Assembly: GCA_016931115.1 (NCBI GenBank)
Contig: JAFGFM010000038.1
Span: forward strand, 21,800-85,799
DNA length: 64,000 nt
Direction: 5' to 3'
Origin: Deltaproteobacteria bacterium
GTDB lineage: Bacteria > Desulfobacterota > DSM-4660 > Desulfatiglandales > HGW-15
Of this stretch, positions 35,201-44,499 are shown piece by piece; the stretch's first letter is position 1, and each line of letters begins with the position of its first letter. The notes beneath the pieces are model-generated. The model was not told the origin of the DNA, did no database searches, and saw nothing but the letters and a program-made list of their open reading frames with translations. A program made the position numbers and the translations under genes.

Positions 35201-35420
35201 CTACACCATTGACCACCTCCTCTATGGGGGCGGCCACTGCATCGGAGACCACCTGTGCGCTTGCGCCCGGATATGCGGCGCTGATACTCACTGTTGGAGG
35301 TACTACATCAGGGTACTGAAGTATGGGGAGATTGATCAAGGCAATGATCCCTGCGATCAGTATTATGACCGAAACAACCATTGCCAGACGTGGGCGTTCT
35401 ATAAAATGTGCTGAAAACAT
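32253..35420 (-). CDS. RND multidrug efflux permease (AcrB/HAE1 type)
   Basis: 1055 aa inner-membrane antiporter, normal length for HAE1 pumps. The N-terminus 'FIERPRLAMVVSVIILIAG' is typical. The paired proton-relay aspartates are in 'AIGIVVDDAIVVVENVQ', and the relay lysine in 'GLASKNAILIVEFAK'. Large periplasmic porter loops follow helices 1 and 7. Substrates in this class are hydrophobic drugs, dyes and detergents, but specificity is not predictable. The neighbours are the adaptor, 3 bases upstream, and the outer-membrane factor downstream. No TetR-type regulator is adjacent. Confidence 0.95.
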   Translation of the reverse strand: MFSAHFIERPRLAMVVSVIILIAGIIALINLPILQYPDVVPPTVSISAAYPGASAQVVSDAVAAPIEEVVNGVEGMIYMSSSSGDGSYSLSVTFEVGVDIDIAMVKVQNLLQRAYNKLPAEVRQQSVRVFSRSGDVLGFFTFYSPNGTHDQLTIGTYLDDKVKDAIARVEGVSEVGIMGPSKYSMRIWIDPAKLAAYGISAETVSAAIASQNIQAAAGAIGTEPTYSSQQLQYSIRATGRMESVEEFENIILRTNKDGGRLTLKNVARIELGAESYAAGATYNGNPAIAMRLNQLPDANALDTIDRVNAELKRLSQYFPEDLEYRIVNDPTTFIRTALSEIVLTLLMTFALVVLVVFIFLQDWRATLIPACTIPVSLIGTFSVLLVLGYSINTLTLFALVLAIGIVVDDAIVVVENVQRLMETEHLAPREATKKAMQQVSSAVIATTLVLLAIFVPIGFISGITGRIYQQFAVTISTAVSISTISALTLSPALCSILLRPHKKKTFVFFKWFNLWLDRVRNIYVHCAMWLVRRKMVSFGILLVVTLVAGYLFSVHPTSFLPTEDQGAVMVDIQLPENATQPRTVEVLREFYEKARTMPGVKDIMTIAGFGQMGGGGGNSGMAFLLLDHWDQRKTPELQADAIIANIGRIAETIPGAQIRAFNQPPIRGLGSSSGMDFVLQAAMGQSPDELANGLRLLVDAANKDPRISRAFSTYRPSTPQLYLNVDRQKAETVDVPISRVFTTLQAILGSSYINDFNLFSKIYQVKLQADYPYRSKLEDILNLYVQNRKGEMVPLTTLVDIHTILSPQSISRYNMYPSVQVNADVAPGFSSTEGMAAMGEVMERSAPEGFQYEWTGMSYQERQNEGQVIILVIMALIFGFLFLVAQYESWTVPIPVMLSISVAALGAMIALIITDISLSIYAQLGLILLVGLASKNAILIVEFAKTEREFGHSIEEAAGVASRIRYRAVLMTALSFVLGVLPMVLATGAGAVGRRHIGTTVFGGMVAAVIFGVVLTPSLWVIFQTARERIKKFLHIQTKTENIKEGSGLPEDNEQ

Positions 35421-35423
35421 TTA

Positions 35424-36626
35424 TTAATTACCGGTTTTGGGGGCAGCCTTTGCTGCACCGCCTGAGATATTTACAGCCTGTCCGGGCCGAACCTTTTGGA
35501 TACCTTTAACAATGACAACTTCACCGGCCTTAATACCATCATCAATAATCCAGTCAGTACCCAGGACCGATCTTTTTTTGATCATCCTCATGCTGGCGAT
35601 GTTTTCCTTATCTACAACAAAAACATAGCTCCCTTCTTTGCTTTCCATAACCGCAGGCTGGGGAATAAGGGGCCGCACCTCTGCCCTTACCGGGGTGAGG
35701 ATAACGGTTACATACCCTCCGGGGATAAGTATCCCTTCCGGATTTGCGAATCTGGACCGCATTGATATGGTACCGGTTGAGGGGTCTATTGAGGTATCGA
35801 TAAAATCCCATTCACCATCACCTTTATACAGGCTTCCATTGGGAAGACGCAAGGATGGCCTGAATATCTTTTCAAGAGAAGCGCCTGACCGTTCCAACAG
35901 GTTAATGTATTCTACCTCACTTATGGAGCACACTACCCTGATCGGGTCAACCCTGATAACAGTGGCGATTGTGCCGGAATTGGGGCCAACATAATCACCA
36001 ACAGAATATCGTTTCAGCGTGACACGGCCTGTAATGGGCGACCTGACAGTAGCATATGCGAGATCTATGGTAGCAAGTTCAAGGTTCGCCTTTGCAGAAA
36101 CAAGCTGGGCGCTGTAAAAGCTGACATTTTTCTGTGCTGTTTCTATATCCTTTTCCGGGACGCTCCCTGTCTTTGCAGTCTGAAGCCTCTGAAGATATTT
36201 TTCCGCATCAGCCAGATTGGCCTCTATCTGTAAGACCGAACCCCTGCGAGCCTCAATTTCAGCCTTGAAACGGGCTTTTTCTATGGTGAACATCAGGTCT
36301 CCTGCCTTAACATTCCGGCCCTCAATGAAATCAATGGTTTCCAGATACCCTGAAACCCTGGCAATCAGGTCAACTGAATCAACAGCCTCTATACGACCTA
36401 TATATTCCCTGGAACTGCTGATCTCCTTTGCGACAACCTCCTGTGCTATCACTAAAGGGGGAGCTCCCTGCATCTGTGGGCGTTGCCCCATTTCCGGAGC
36501 AAAAGGGATGTCCTTTTTATCCCGCATGAAAAACCAGGCTACCACCAGTATTATAACTATTAAAAAGGCGTACCTTATAAAACGCCTTTTTCCTGTTGTA
36601 TTGAAATAATCATTTTTAATAATCAA
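35424..36626 (-). CDS. RND efflux periplasmic adaptor (membrane fusion protein)
   Basis: 400 aa. N-terminal anchor 'FLIVIILVVAWFFMR', no lipobox. The HlyD/AcrA layout follows: lipoyl half 'GYLETIDFIEGRNVKAGDLM', alpha-hairpin with heptads, second lipoyl half 'ATVRSPITGRVTLKRYSVGD', then beta-barrel and membrane-proximal domains. The first codon is TTG (36624-36626); I accept it because AGGAG lies eight bases upstream (36635-36639), and no better in-frame ATG is near the anchor. It heads the adaptor-permease-outer-membrane-factor operon. Confidence 0.93.
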   Translation of the reverse strand: MIIKNDYFNTTGKRRFIRYAFLIVIILVVAWFFMRDKKDIPFAPEMGQRPQMQGAPPLVIAQEVVAKEISSSREYIGRIEAVDSVDLIARVSGYLETIDFIEGRNVKAGDLMFTIEKARFKAEIEARRGSVLQIEANLADAEKYLQRLQTAKTGSVPEKDIETAQKNVSFYSAQLVSAKANLELATIDLAYATVRSPITGRVTLKRYSVGDYVGPNSGTIATVIRVDPIRVVCSISEVEYINLLERSGASLEKIFRPSLRLPNGSLYKGDGEWDFIDTSIDPSTGTISMRSRFANPEGILIPGGYVTVILTPVRAEVRPLIPQPAVMESKEGSYVFVVDKENIASMRMIKKRSVLGTDWIIDDGIKAGEVVIVKGIQKVRPGQAVNISGGAAKAAPKTGN

Positions 36627-36852
36627 TCTTTTAACTCCTTAACTATCATCTTATGATAAAGCAGGACTGAGCTTAAAACAGTTAAATCCGGTCTTAATGA
36701 GATGTTGTAAAAACGCAGGTGGAGAGAGATACTGCTGGAACATGATAAATTTTTAAAACCTCGAAGTGAATATTAAACCTGCCACTATTATTTTTAAGAT
36801 CAAATTTATTTTAAATAACCCGGCTTGTCAAGGCACAATCCAATAAATCGCC

Positions 36853-37692
36853 TCAGGCAAGGCTGTAGAGCAGACTGATCTCCTCTTTCCACAAAGACTC
36901 GTCAGGGGTCTCAAGTACCATGGGGATATCGTCAAAGAGCGGGTTATTCATGATAAACCTGAATGGCTCTAAGCCCAGATGCCCCTTGCCTATACTTTCG
37001 TGCCTGTCCACCCGGCTTCCATGCGCCTTTTTGGTATCGTTAAGGTGAAGGGCCTTCAGGTATCTCATACCCACTATTTTGTCGAACTCCTCAAGGGTGT
37101 GCTCAAAAGCCTTATCAGTCTTGATATCATATCCGGCAGAATAGGTATGGCAGGTATCAAGGCAGACTCCTATGCGGCTCTTATCCTTTACATTATTTAT
37201 TATGCTGGAAAGGTGTTCAAATCTGTTACCCATGTTGGTGCCCTGGCCTGCCGTGTTTTCTATCACTGCCATAACCCCATTTGTCTGGCCAAGGGTAAGG
37301 TTGATGGATTCAGCGATCCTTTCAAGGCACTCGAAAGGATCGATCTTGCCAAGATGACTCCCCGGATGAAAATTAAGATATTTTAGCCCAAGCTGTTCGC
37401 ACCGCTGCATCTCGTCAAGGAATGCACCCCTTGATTTAATTAGTCCATCTTCATCAGGGCTACCAAGATTGATCAGGTAGCTGTCATGTGGGAGTATATA
37501 TTTGGGATCAAAACCCAGGGTCTGGCAGGCATCCTTGAATTTAACAATATTTTCAGGAGAGAAGGGTTTTGAGACCCATTGCCTCTGGTTTCTGGTAAAG
37601 AGGGCGAATGCCTTTGCCCCTATATCTGCTGCATTTTGAGGGGCCATTTCTACCCCTCCGCCTGTACTCACATGGGCGCCTATATATTTCAT
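36853..37692 (-). CDS. nfo: Endonuclease IV
   Basis: AP endonuclease that cuts 5' of abasic sites in base-excision repair; 279 aa from the ATG at 37692, matching the family. The track ORF's extra 29 residues are before the canonical '[20 protein letters not shown]'. Zinc ligands are visible in '[10 protein letters not shown]', '[12 protein letters not shown]', '[15 protein letters not shown]', '[21 protein letters not shown]' and '[10 protein letters not shown]'. AAAGGG precedes the ATG. It stands alone on its transcript. Confidence 0.95.
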   Translation of the reverse strand: MKYIGAHVSTGGGVEMAPQNAADIGAKAFALFTRNQRQWVSKPFSPENIVKFKDACQTLGFDPKYILPHDSYLINLGSPDEDGLIKSRGAFLDEMQRCEQLGLKYLNFHPGSHLGKIDPFECLERIAESINLTLGQTNGVMAVIENTAGQGTNMGNRFEHLSSIINNVKDKSRIGVCLDTCHTYSAGYDIKTDKAFEHTLEEFDKIVGMRYLKALHLNDTKKAHGSRVDRHESIGKGHLGLEPFRFIMNNPLFDDIPMVLETPDESLWKEEISLLYSLA

Positions 37693-37892
37693 TTTATATT
37701 TAACCCTTTCTATTAACAAACATGACTTACTCGGGAAACAACCACCCTTTGACCAAATATAATTCGGATTAAAACTCAATCAAAGAATAAGGCTGGCGAT
37801 ATTGTTTGTCAAAATATTTAGAGCATTAATTGCTATTTACAGACCCATGACAATGGCGTACTATTTCATAAACACTGTATTATGAGGAAACA

Positions 37893-38165
37893 ATGGTAAA
37901 TCTTCAAATAAGAGGTATAGATGATGATCTCTACAGGGAGATTAAACATATGGCAGCATCAAGGAACCGATCTGTAAGTCAGCAGGTATTGATGTTAATA
38001 AAGAATTATCTGTCAAAACAACATCAGATAGAAAAGATTAAAAGTCCTGCACAGGTATTAATTGATCTCTCAGGCTCCTGGGATGACACAAGGTCAGCCG
38101 ATGATATTATCATAGATATCAAAATGAATAGAAAAAACTCAAAAAAACTTGAGATGGCGTTGTAA
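37893..38165 (+). CDS. Orphan ribbon-helix-helix antitoxin (FitA/VapB-like)
   Basis: 90 aa. The N-terminus 'NLQIRGIDDDLYREIKHMAA' and 'NRSVSQQVLMLIKNYL' form a ribbon-helix-helix DNA-binding domain of the FitA/Arc type, and the C-terminal part is the usual toxin-wrapping tail. TGAGGAAACA lies ahead of the ATG. The expected PIN toxin is absent: only a start overlapping the stop and about a dozen degenerate codons remain. It may persist as a stand-alone regulator. Confidence 0.82.
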   Translation: MVNLQIRGIDDDLYREIKHMAASRNRSVSQQVLMLIKNYLSKQHQIEKIKSPAQVLIDLSGSWDDTRSADDIIIDIKMNRKNSKKLEMAL

Positions 38166-38203
38166 TGTATCGGCTCTAAACTGATACTGTCATATGCAGC
38201 TTT
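38165..38203 (+). pseudogene. Remnant of a PIN-domain toxin start
   Basis: The ATG overlaps the antitoxin stop (TAATG), as in intact pairs. It reads 'MYRL' followed by a TAA, then 'TDTVICSF', which matches the opening strand of VapC/FitB proteins ('MYxLDTDTVIY'). Downstream frames show no further PIN sequence. The toxin thus appears inactivated by a stop at codon 5 and deleted thereafter. Short, so the call is tentative. Confidence 0.5.
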
Positions 38204-38427
38204 ATTCTCGATAACTGGGCTGATTAAAAGTATCCATGATTTCTATCCGGGTATGCAAGGGGCGGATCAGAAAAATTAAACAGATTTAGTTTTTTCACAC
38301 ATATTTCATTATTGGTTCATACTCAATTCACAGGCAGGTTTTAGGATACTGTCAAATTAAGAAAAAGGTTTAACAGGTAACTATTAATATCATCGAATAA
38401 TAGCAATACATAATATCAGGAGGGTGT

Positions 38428-41400
38428 ATGGCGGCAAATATCAGGAATCTTGTTTTATCCCTTTTGTTTTTTGGTATGGCGTTTTTATTTCCGGGGCAGC
38501 TAGTTACGGCCCAGCAGGTGCAAACCGGTCAGCCTCTTCAGATATTAAAAATAATCCCGGATGGTGAAGATATCTCTGTTTCAACCAGGATAGTGGTCCA
38601 GTTCAACAGGGCGGTTGTGCCGGTTGGTCCAATGGACAGAAAGGCATCAGAGATCCCCATAACAATAACGCCAGAAGTCAAAGGCCGCTGGCGGTGGCTC
38701 AATACATCTACCCTTGCATTTACGCTTGATGATGATTCCTCTCTTAAACCTGCAACCCGGTATGAGATAGAGGCAAGGCCCGGTATAAAGGCAGAGGATG
38801 GCGCAACCATGATTAGAGCAATAAAGCGCACCTTTATTACTGAGCGGCCAAAGGTTGTGCACAACTGGTTTAAAACATGGAGGTCCCCGACCCACCCTGT
38901 TGTAAGGGTGATCTTTAATATGCCTGTTACAAAAGATTCGGTAGAAGAACATCTTTATATGCATCAGGGGTGGCTTAAGGAGGGGAGGGTAAAGGTAAAG
39001 GCAGAGCCGGATGAGACAGAAAAGGAGTTGCCAGATATCCTGCCCCTTCCCGGTGAAGAGGGCATGGCCCTTGTCATCCATAAGGATAAAACTGAGGAAC
39101 CCCCTGAGGAGCTATCCCTGTTTGATAAGATATACAATTATATTGCTGGCCTTTTTTTAGACAGGCCGCAGAAAATAGAAAAGGAAAAAAAGCCTGAGAT
39201 AAATATCTCAGGTCCGCAGCGTGTCTGGTTGATTGCCCCTGAAAAGGAGCTGAAGGAGAACACGACTGTATATATCAGGGTGGAGCCGGGGCTTGAACCC
39301 GATTCAGGAACAGAGAAAGGTGTTGAAGATAGAGAACTGGTTTCATTTGACACATTTCCTGAGTTCACATTTAACGGCTTTGAATGCTTTGATATGAATC
39401 ACAACCGGGTATCCATTAACCCTGGTGATGTGTCTTATAAGGGTAATCTATGCAACCCTATGCAGCCTGCCATACTGAAATTTTCCTCGCCGGTCTTAAC
39501 TTCTGAGATAAAAAAGAATGTAAGGTTCAAACCTCAACTATATGATCCGGAGGCCGGGGATGAGGGGGAGGATGAATACTCCCAATTGAACAGGCCCTAC
39601 TCCAGGGATCAGCTCTATTATTCATATGTCCCAAGGCTCCTTAAGGCAGCCCAGGATTATCAGGTAAGTATCCGCCCCGATTTGCGGGATGAATTCGGAC
39701 GCACCCTGAAAAAGGAGATCACTATAAATTTCGCCACTGATCACAGGCCCCCTGACTATCAGCTTACAAACCAGATCGCCATACTTGAAAAGGATGTTGA
39801 TACAGATGTCCCGGTATATGTCACTAATATTGATAAGCTACATCTGTTTTATGACAGAATAACTTCACAGGGTGCCGACTCCGGACTCTCTAAAGAGTTG
39901 ACTCTGCCTGAAGCAAAGGACCTGTCAGTCAAGCTCCCAATGCAGGTGAGGGATATGCTTGGAAACGAGTCGGGCGTGATTGTGGGTTCTGTGGATACCA
40001 GACCATATATCCAAAAGTGGGAGGATTATAATAAATTTTTTGCCGAGGTAACCCCATTTCAGGTGCATGTTAAGAGGGGCCATTTCAATACGATTGCATG
40101 GGTAACAGACCTTGCAACAGGTAACCCGGTTGAGGATGCAGAGGTCACAATATACAGGGCAAAGGCCATGACCCTGACAGCCTCTCCAGAAATCCTTGCC
40201 CGTGGCATAACCGGGACAGATGGCGCAGCAACCCTTGAAGGTTTGGAAAAACTGGACCCTGATACAAAATATATATACGGGTATGGCAGATCATATGAGA
40301 TCTTCTTTACAAAGGTGGAAAAGGGGAGAGAGATGGCGCTTCTCCCAATGGACTACAACTTCCTCATGAATACTTACAGCGCCTCCCATGACACCGTATT
40401 CTCCTCATCAAGAGGAAAATACGGGTACATACGGACATGGGGCACAACGGCCCAGGGAGTGTACAGGGCCGGAGACGCTATCCAGTACAAGATATATGTA
40501 AGAAATCAGGATAATGAAAGATTAATTGCTGCACCGGACAATTCATATTCCCTCAAGGTAATAGACCCTATGGACAAGACTGTTCATGAACTGAAGGATA
40601 TTACCCTTTCGGAATTTGGCGCATTTGATGGTGAGTTCACAGTACCGGAAACAGGGGCGGTAGGGTGGTATCGCTTTGAACTTGCCGCATCATATACAAA
40701 GACAACCTGGGAACCAATGATGGTGCTGGTTAGTGATTTCACGCCATCGCCATTCAAGGTGACAACAGACCTGAACGGTAAGCTGTTCAGGCCGGGTGAC
40801 ATGATCGCAATTACTACCCTTGCAAAACTTCATGGAGGCGGGCCATACACGGATGCATCAGCAAGGGTTACAGCTACACTTAATAAAACGGAGTTCACAT
40901 CCAGTGATCCTTTAGCCAGGGGCTTTTACTTTGACAGCTCTAGCCCTGAAACACCTGAGGAGATTACCCTCGCCCAGAAAGAGGGCACCATTGATGACAA
41001 AGGTTCACTTTTAACGGATATCAAGCTCCCTGAAAGCACCATATATTTTGGTAAACTCACCATAGAGAGCGCTGTAAGGGATGACAGGGGGAAATATATC
41101 TCATCAAGAAGCAATGCCGATTATGCATCAAGAGAGAGGTTTGCGGGTCTGCGATCAGACACCTGGATATTAAAACAGGGTGAAGCATCCTCTGTAGAGG
41201 TAATAGTTGTTGATGCAAAAGGTAAACCCTTAAAGGGGATGCCGGTTACAGTCAGGGTTGAACACAGGGAAACAAAGGCAGCAAGGGTAAAGGGGGCAGG
41301 AAACGCATACCTGACACAGATGAACACCAGATGGGTTGAAGATGAAAAGCGGGTAGTAACATCCAATGATAAAGGGGTGGAGTTCAGTTTCACACCAGGG

Positions 41401-44358
41401 AACGCAGGCGGGTTTCGGATAATCGCTGCTGTAAAGGATTCAAAGGGAAAAGAGCATACCACCAGGCTCAAAAAATGGGTAGCAGGCAGTGGTGTGGTAC
41501 TGTGGGAGGATGATAATAAAAACGGCCTTGATATAGTCCCTGAAAAGAATGAATACAGGGTAGGTGAAAAGGCCAGGTATATGGTTAAAAACCCGTTCCC
41601 CGGTGCGAAGGCACTTATCACCATAGAAAGATATGGAACCATAAAGCACTGGGTGCAGACCCTTGAAACAGCAACACCCATTATAGAGTTTGAAATCGAA
41701 AAGGATTTTGTGCCGGGATATTATCTCTCTGTTGTTGTGGTGTCACCCAGGGTTGAGATGCCCCTGGGCGAAAACGATGTAGACCTTGGAAAACCTGCAT
41801 TCAGGATGGGATATGTACAGGGGAATGTGGCTGACCCATATAAGCAGATATCTGTAGAGGTCATCCCTGAAAAGGAGACCTGTAAACCGGGAGAGAGGGT
41901 AAAGGTAAATCTCCAGGCATCATACCGTAAAAAGGTAATTGATGAGCCGGTGGAATTTGCTGTTGCAGTACTGGATGAGGCGGTTCTGGACCTACTCATA
42001 AGAGGCGTAGACTATTTTGACCCATACAAGGGTTTTTATGAACTGGAAACCCTTGATATGCTTAACTACAGCCTGATCATGCAGCTTGTTGGCCGCCAGA
42101 AGTTTGAAAAAAAGGGGGCAGACCCGGCTGGCGACGGCGGGGGAGATCTTGGGTTAAGGAACCTGTTCAAGTTTGTAAGCTACTGGAACCCATCTATCAG
42201 GGCAGACAACAGCGGAAAGGCAAGTATAGAGTTCGAGGTGCCGGATAACCTTACAGGGTGGCGGGTTCTTGCAATGGCGGTTACACCGGGTGAAAGCATG
42301 GGGCTTGGTCAGGGCAGGTTCAATGTGAACCGGCCAATAGAGATAAGGCCTGTTATGCCGAACCAGGTTACAGAGGGTGACAGCTTTGAGGCAGGGTTCA
42401 GCATAATGAACCGGACAGACAAAGAGCGTGAACTTGATGTAAACATTTCTGCAAGGGGTGCTATTAATACCAGTGAAGAAGGACGTTATTTAAAATCCAC
42501 CCTTAAGGTAAAGGTGAAGCCATATAAACGTGTAAACGTTTTTATGCCGATAAAGAGCAGGGGTGAGGGTAAAATAAAATTTATTGCAAGGGCAGGCGAT
42601 TCAATCGATCAGGACGGGGCAATATTTGAACTTGATGTACGTAAAATGGCTAGCCTTGAGACATCAGCCAAATATGGAACCGCTGATTCTGAAACAGTCA
42701 CCGAGTCATTGAATTTCCCTGACAATATAAGAACCGATACAGGGGATCTGTTTGTAAACCTCTCGCCCACGGTTATTGGTAACCTTGAGGGGGCATTTAA
42801 GTATCTGCGAGATTATCCCTACAACTGCTGGGAGCAGAAGATTACAAAGGCAGTGATGGCCTCCCATTATATCAAACTTACAAAGTACATGGCCCCTGAC
42901 TTTGAGTGGAAGGATGCGAATGATATCCCCGATACCATGCTTGCGCTAGCAGCCAATTACCAGGCCCCTTCAGGGGGTATGTCATTTTATGTTCCGCAGG
43001 AGCAGTTTGTCTCTCCCTACTTAAGCGCATACACCGCTATCGCATTCAACTGGCTAAATGAGCGGGGATATAAAGTGCCTGAGGCTGTGGAAAAGCGCCT
43101 CTATGAGTATCTTGAAACCATGCTGAGAAAGGATGTTGCCCCTGATTTTTACTCAAGAGGTATGACCTCAACCGTGAGGGCTGTGGCCCTCGCGGCCCTT
43201 GCACAAAAGGGGAGACTAACCCTTGATGACCTGAACCGCTATTATCCCCATGTTAAAGAGATGGATATATTCGGCAAGGCCCACTTTCTTATGGCTGCAT
43301 CGTTCATAAATGGCGCTGAGGAGATGAGAAAAGATCTTTTTAATATGATCATCTCACAGTCTGACCAGACAGGGGGAAAGTTTATCATAAATGAGATATT
43401 TGATGATGGTTATGAGAGGATACTCACATCGCCCTTAAGAACAAACGCAGCGGTGCTGAGTGCAATCCTTGACTTTGAGAAGAGAGAAGAGGGTAAAACC
43501 CTCACAAAGGATATCCCCTTCAAAATGGTGAGATACATTACCCAGACCAGAAAACAGGGCGGCAGGTGGGAGAACACACAGGAGAATGTCTTCTGCATGA
43601 ATGCCCTTGTGGAATACAGCCTGGCTTATGAGGCAGTAAACCCGGATATGAGCATTACTGCATCAATAGGGGATGTTCCCTTGGGTAATGCAGTGTTTAA
43701 GGGTTTGACAGATGCCCCGGTTATCCTGAAAAGGGCCATGGAAGAGGGAGACCCTGGAAAAAGCACACAGGCCAGGATTACCAGGGATGGCACAGGCAGG
43801 TTCTATTACAGCGTGGGTATGTCATATGCCCCAAAGGAGATGAGAAAGGATAATATAGATGCCGGTATTGATATAAGAAGGGAATACAGCGTGGAGCGGG
43901 ATGGCAAATGGGTTCTTCTTAAAACCCCGATGCAAATAAAAAGAGGAGAACTTGTGAGGGTTGACCTTTACGTCTCCATCCCTGCGGCCAGGAACTTTCT
44001 TGTGGTGGATGATCATGTGCCGGGTGGTCTTGAACCTGTTAACAGGGATCTGGCCACAGCGTCGACAGTTGATGCAGGTAAGGCTAAATCAGACTATTCG
44101 GCTGACTCATGGTTTTTCCATTATGGCGACTGGTCATGGTACGGCATGTCAAGGTGGAGTTTTTACCATAAGGAGCTTAGGCACGATTCGGCAAGGTTCT
44201 ACTCTGAGTATCTTTCTCCAGGCAATTATCATTTGTCATACACAGCACAGGCAGTTGCTCCGGGTGAATTTACTGTCATGCCGGCCCATTCAGAGGAGAT
44301 GTATGACCCGGATGTGTTCGGTAAGAGTGCGCCTGCTGTTTTAAATGTGGAGAAATAA
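38428..44358 (+). CDS. Bacterial alpha-2-macroglobulin (YfhM-like)
   Basis: 1976 aa periplasmic protease inhibitor. N-terminal signal peptide with no lipobox cysteine ('LLFFGMAFLFPGQLVTA'), unlike lipidated E. coli YfhM. MG domains extend over the first 1400 residues, including a low-complexity Lys/Glu insert near 200-265. The thioester motif CxEQ is intact as 'YPYNCWEQK', with Cys at residue 1467, so it should covalently trap proteases. The C-terminal thioester and receptor-binding-like domains follow. It is longer than YfhM (about 1650). GGAGGG lies ahead of the ATG. It is paired with pbpC downstream, the standard arrangement for this clade. Confidence 0.93.
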   Translation: MAANIRNLVLSLLFFGMAFLFPGQLVTAQQVQTGQPLQILKIIPDGEDISVSTRIVVQFNRAVVPVGPMDRKASEIPITITPEVKGRWRWLNTSTLAFTLDDDSSLKPATRYEIEARPGIKAEDGATMIRAIKRTFITERPKVVHNWFKTWRSPTHPVVRVIFNMPVTKDSVEEHLYMHQGWLKEGRVKVKAEPDETEKELPDILPLPGEEGMALVIHKDKTEEPPEELSLFDKIYNYIAGLFLDRPQKIEKEKKPEINISGPQRVWLIAPEKELKENTTVYIRVEPGLEPDSGTEKGVEDRELVSFDTFPEFTFNGFECFDMNHNRVSINPGDVSYKGNLCNPMQPAILKFSSPVLTSEIKKNVRFKPQLYDPEAGDEGEDEYSQLNRPYSRDQLYYSYVPRLLKAAQDYQVSIRPDLRDEFGRTLKKEITINFATDHRPPDYQLTNQIAILEKDVDTDVPVYVTNIDKLHLFYDRITSQGADSGLSKELTLPEAKDLSVKLPMQVRDMLGNESGVIVGSVDTRPYIQKWEDYNKFFAEVTPFQVHVKRGHFNTIAWVTDLATGNPVEDAEVTIYRAKAMTLTASPEILARGITGTDGAATLEGLEKLDPDTKYIYGYGRSYEIFFTKVEKGREMALLPMDYNFLMNTYSASHDTVFSSSRGKYGYIRTWGTTAQGVYRAGDAIQYKIYVRNQDNERLIAAPDNSYSLKVIDPMDKTVHELKDITLSEFGAFDGEFTVPETGAVGWYRFELAASYTKTTWEPMMVLVSDFTPSPFKVTTDLNGKLFRPGDMIAITTLAKLHGGGPYTDASARVTATLNKTEFTSSDPLARGFYFDSSSPETPEEITLAQKEGTIDDKGSLLTDIKLPESTIYFGKLTIESAVRDDRGKYISSRSNADYASRERFAGLRSDTWILKQGEASSVEVIVVDAKGKPLKGMPVTVRVEHRETKAARVKGAGNAYLTQMNTRWVEDEKRVVTSNDKGVEFSFTPGNAGGFRIIAAVKDSKGKEHTTRLKKWVAGSGVVLWEDDNKNGLDIVPEKNEYRVGEKARYMVKNPFPGAKALITIERYGTIKHWVQTLETATPIIEFEIEKDFVPGYYLSVVVVSPRVEMPLGENDVDLGKPAFRMGYVQGNVADPYKQISVEVIPEKETCKPGERVKVNLQASYRKKVIDEPVEFAVAVLDEAVLDLLIRGVDYFDPYKGFYELETLDMLNYSLIMQLVGRQKFEKKGADPAGDGGGDLGLRNLFKFVSYWNPSIRADNSGKASIEFEVPDNLTGWRVLAMAVTPGESMGLGQGRFNVNRPIEIRPVMPNQVTEGDSFEAGFSIMNRTDKERELDVNISARGAINTSEEGRYLKSTLKVKVKPYKRVNVFMPIKSRGEGKIKFIARAGDSIDQDGAIFELDVRKMASLETSAKYGTADSETVTESLNFPDNIRTDTGDLFVNLSPTVIGNLEGAFKYLRDYPYNCWEQKITKAVMASHYIKLTKYMAPDFEWKDANDIPDTMLALAANYQAPSGGMSFYVPQEQFVSPYLSAYTAIAFNWLNERGYKVPEAVEKRLYEYLETMLRKDVAPDFYSRGMTSTVRAVALAALAQKGRLTLDDLNRYYPHVKEMDIFGKAHFLMAASFINGAEEMRKDLFNMIISQSDQTGGKFIINEIFDDGYERILTSPLRTNAAVLSAILDFEKREEGKTLTKDIPFKMVRYITQTRKQGGRWENTQENVFCMNALVEYSLAYEAVNPDMSITASIGDVPLGNAVFKGLTDAPVILKRAMEEGDPGKSTQARITRDGTGRFYYSVGMSYAPKEMRKDNIDAGIDIRREYSVERDGKWVLLKTPMQIKRGELVRVDLYVSIPAARNFLVVDDHVPGGLEPVNRDLATASTVDAGKAKSDYSADSWFFHYGDWSWYGMSRWSFYHKELRHDSARFYSEYLSPGNYHLSYTAQAVAPGEFTVMPAHSEEMYDPDVFGKSAPAVLNVEK

Positions 44359-44360
44359 AG

Positions 44361-44462
44361 AGTAATCGCAAAGACGCTAAGAACGCAAAGGAATCAAAAC
44401 GATTATTTTAAATAATACTTTTAACTTTGCGGGCTTTGTGTTTTGAGTGAGCAAAGCGAACG
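44361..44462. repeat. Intergenic repeat with CGCAAAG/CTTTGCG arms
   Basis: Contains CGCAAAG at 44367 and 44384, and CTTTGCG at 44425-44431, with further CTTTGTG. The outer and inner parts can fold as nested hairpins around an ATTATTTTAAATAAT core. It fills most of the space between the alpha-2-macroglobulin stop and pbpC. Confidence 0.6.
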
Positions 44463-44499
44463 GGCGGTTTAATAAAAAATGATGTGGCAGGAGATACTC

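Noticed and set aside
36627-36852. Local regulator for the efflux operon
   Set aside because: The 226-base gap holds no gene and neighbouring nfo is unrelated; regulation must be elsewhere.
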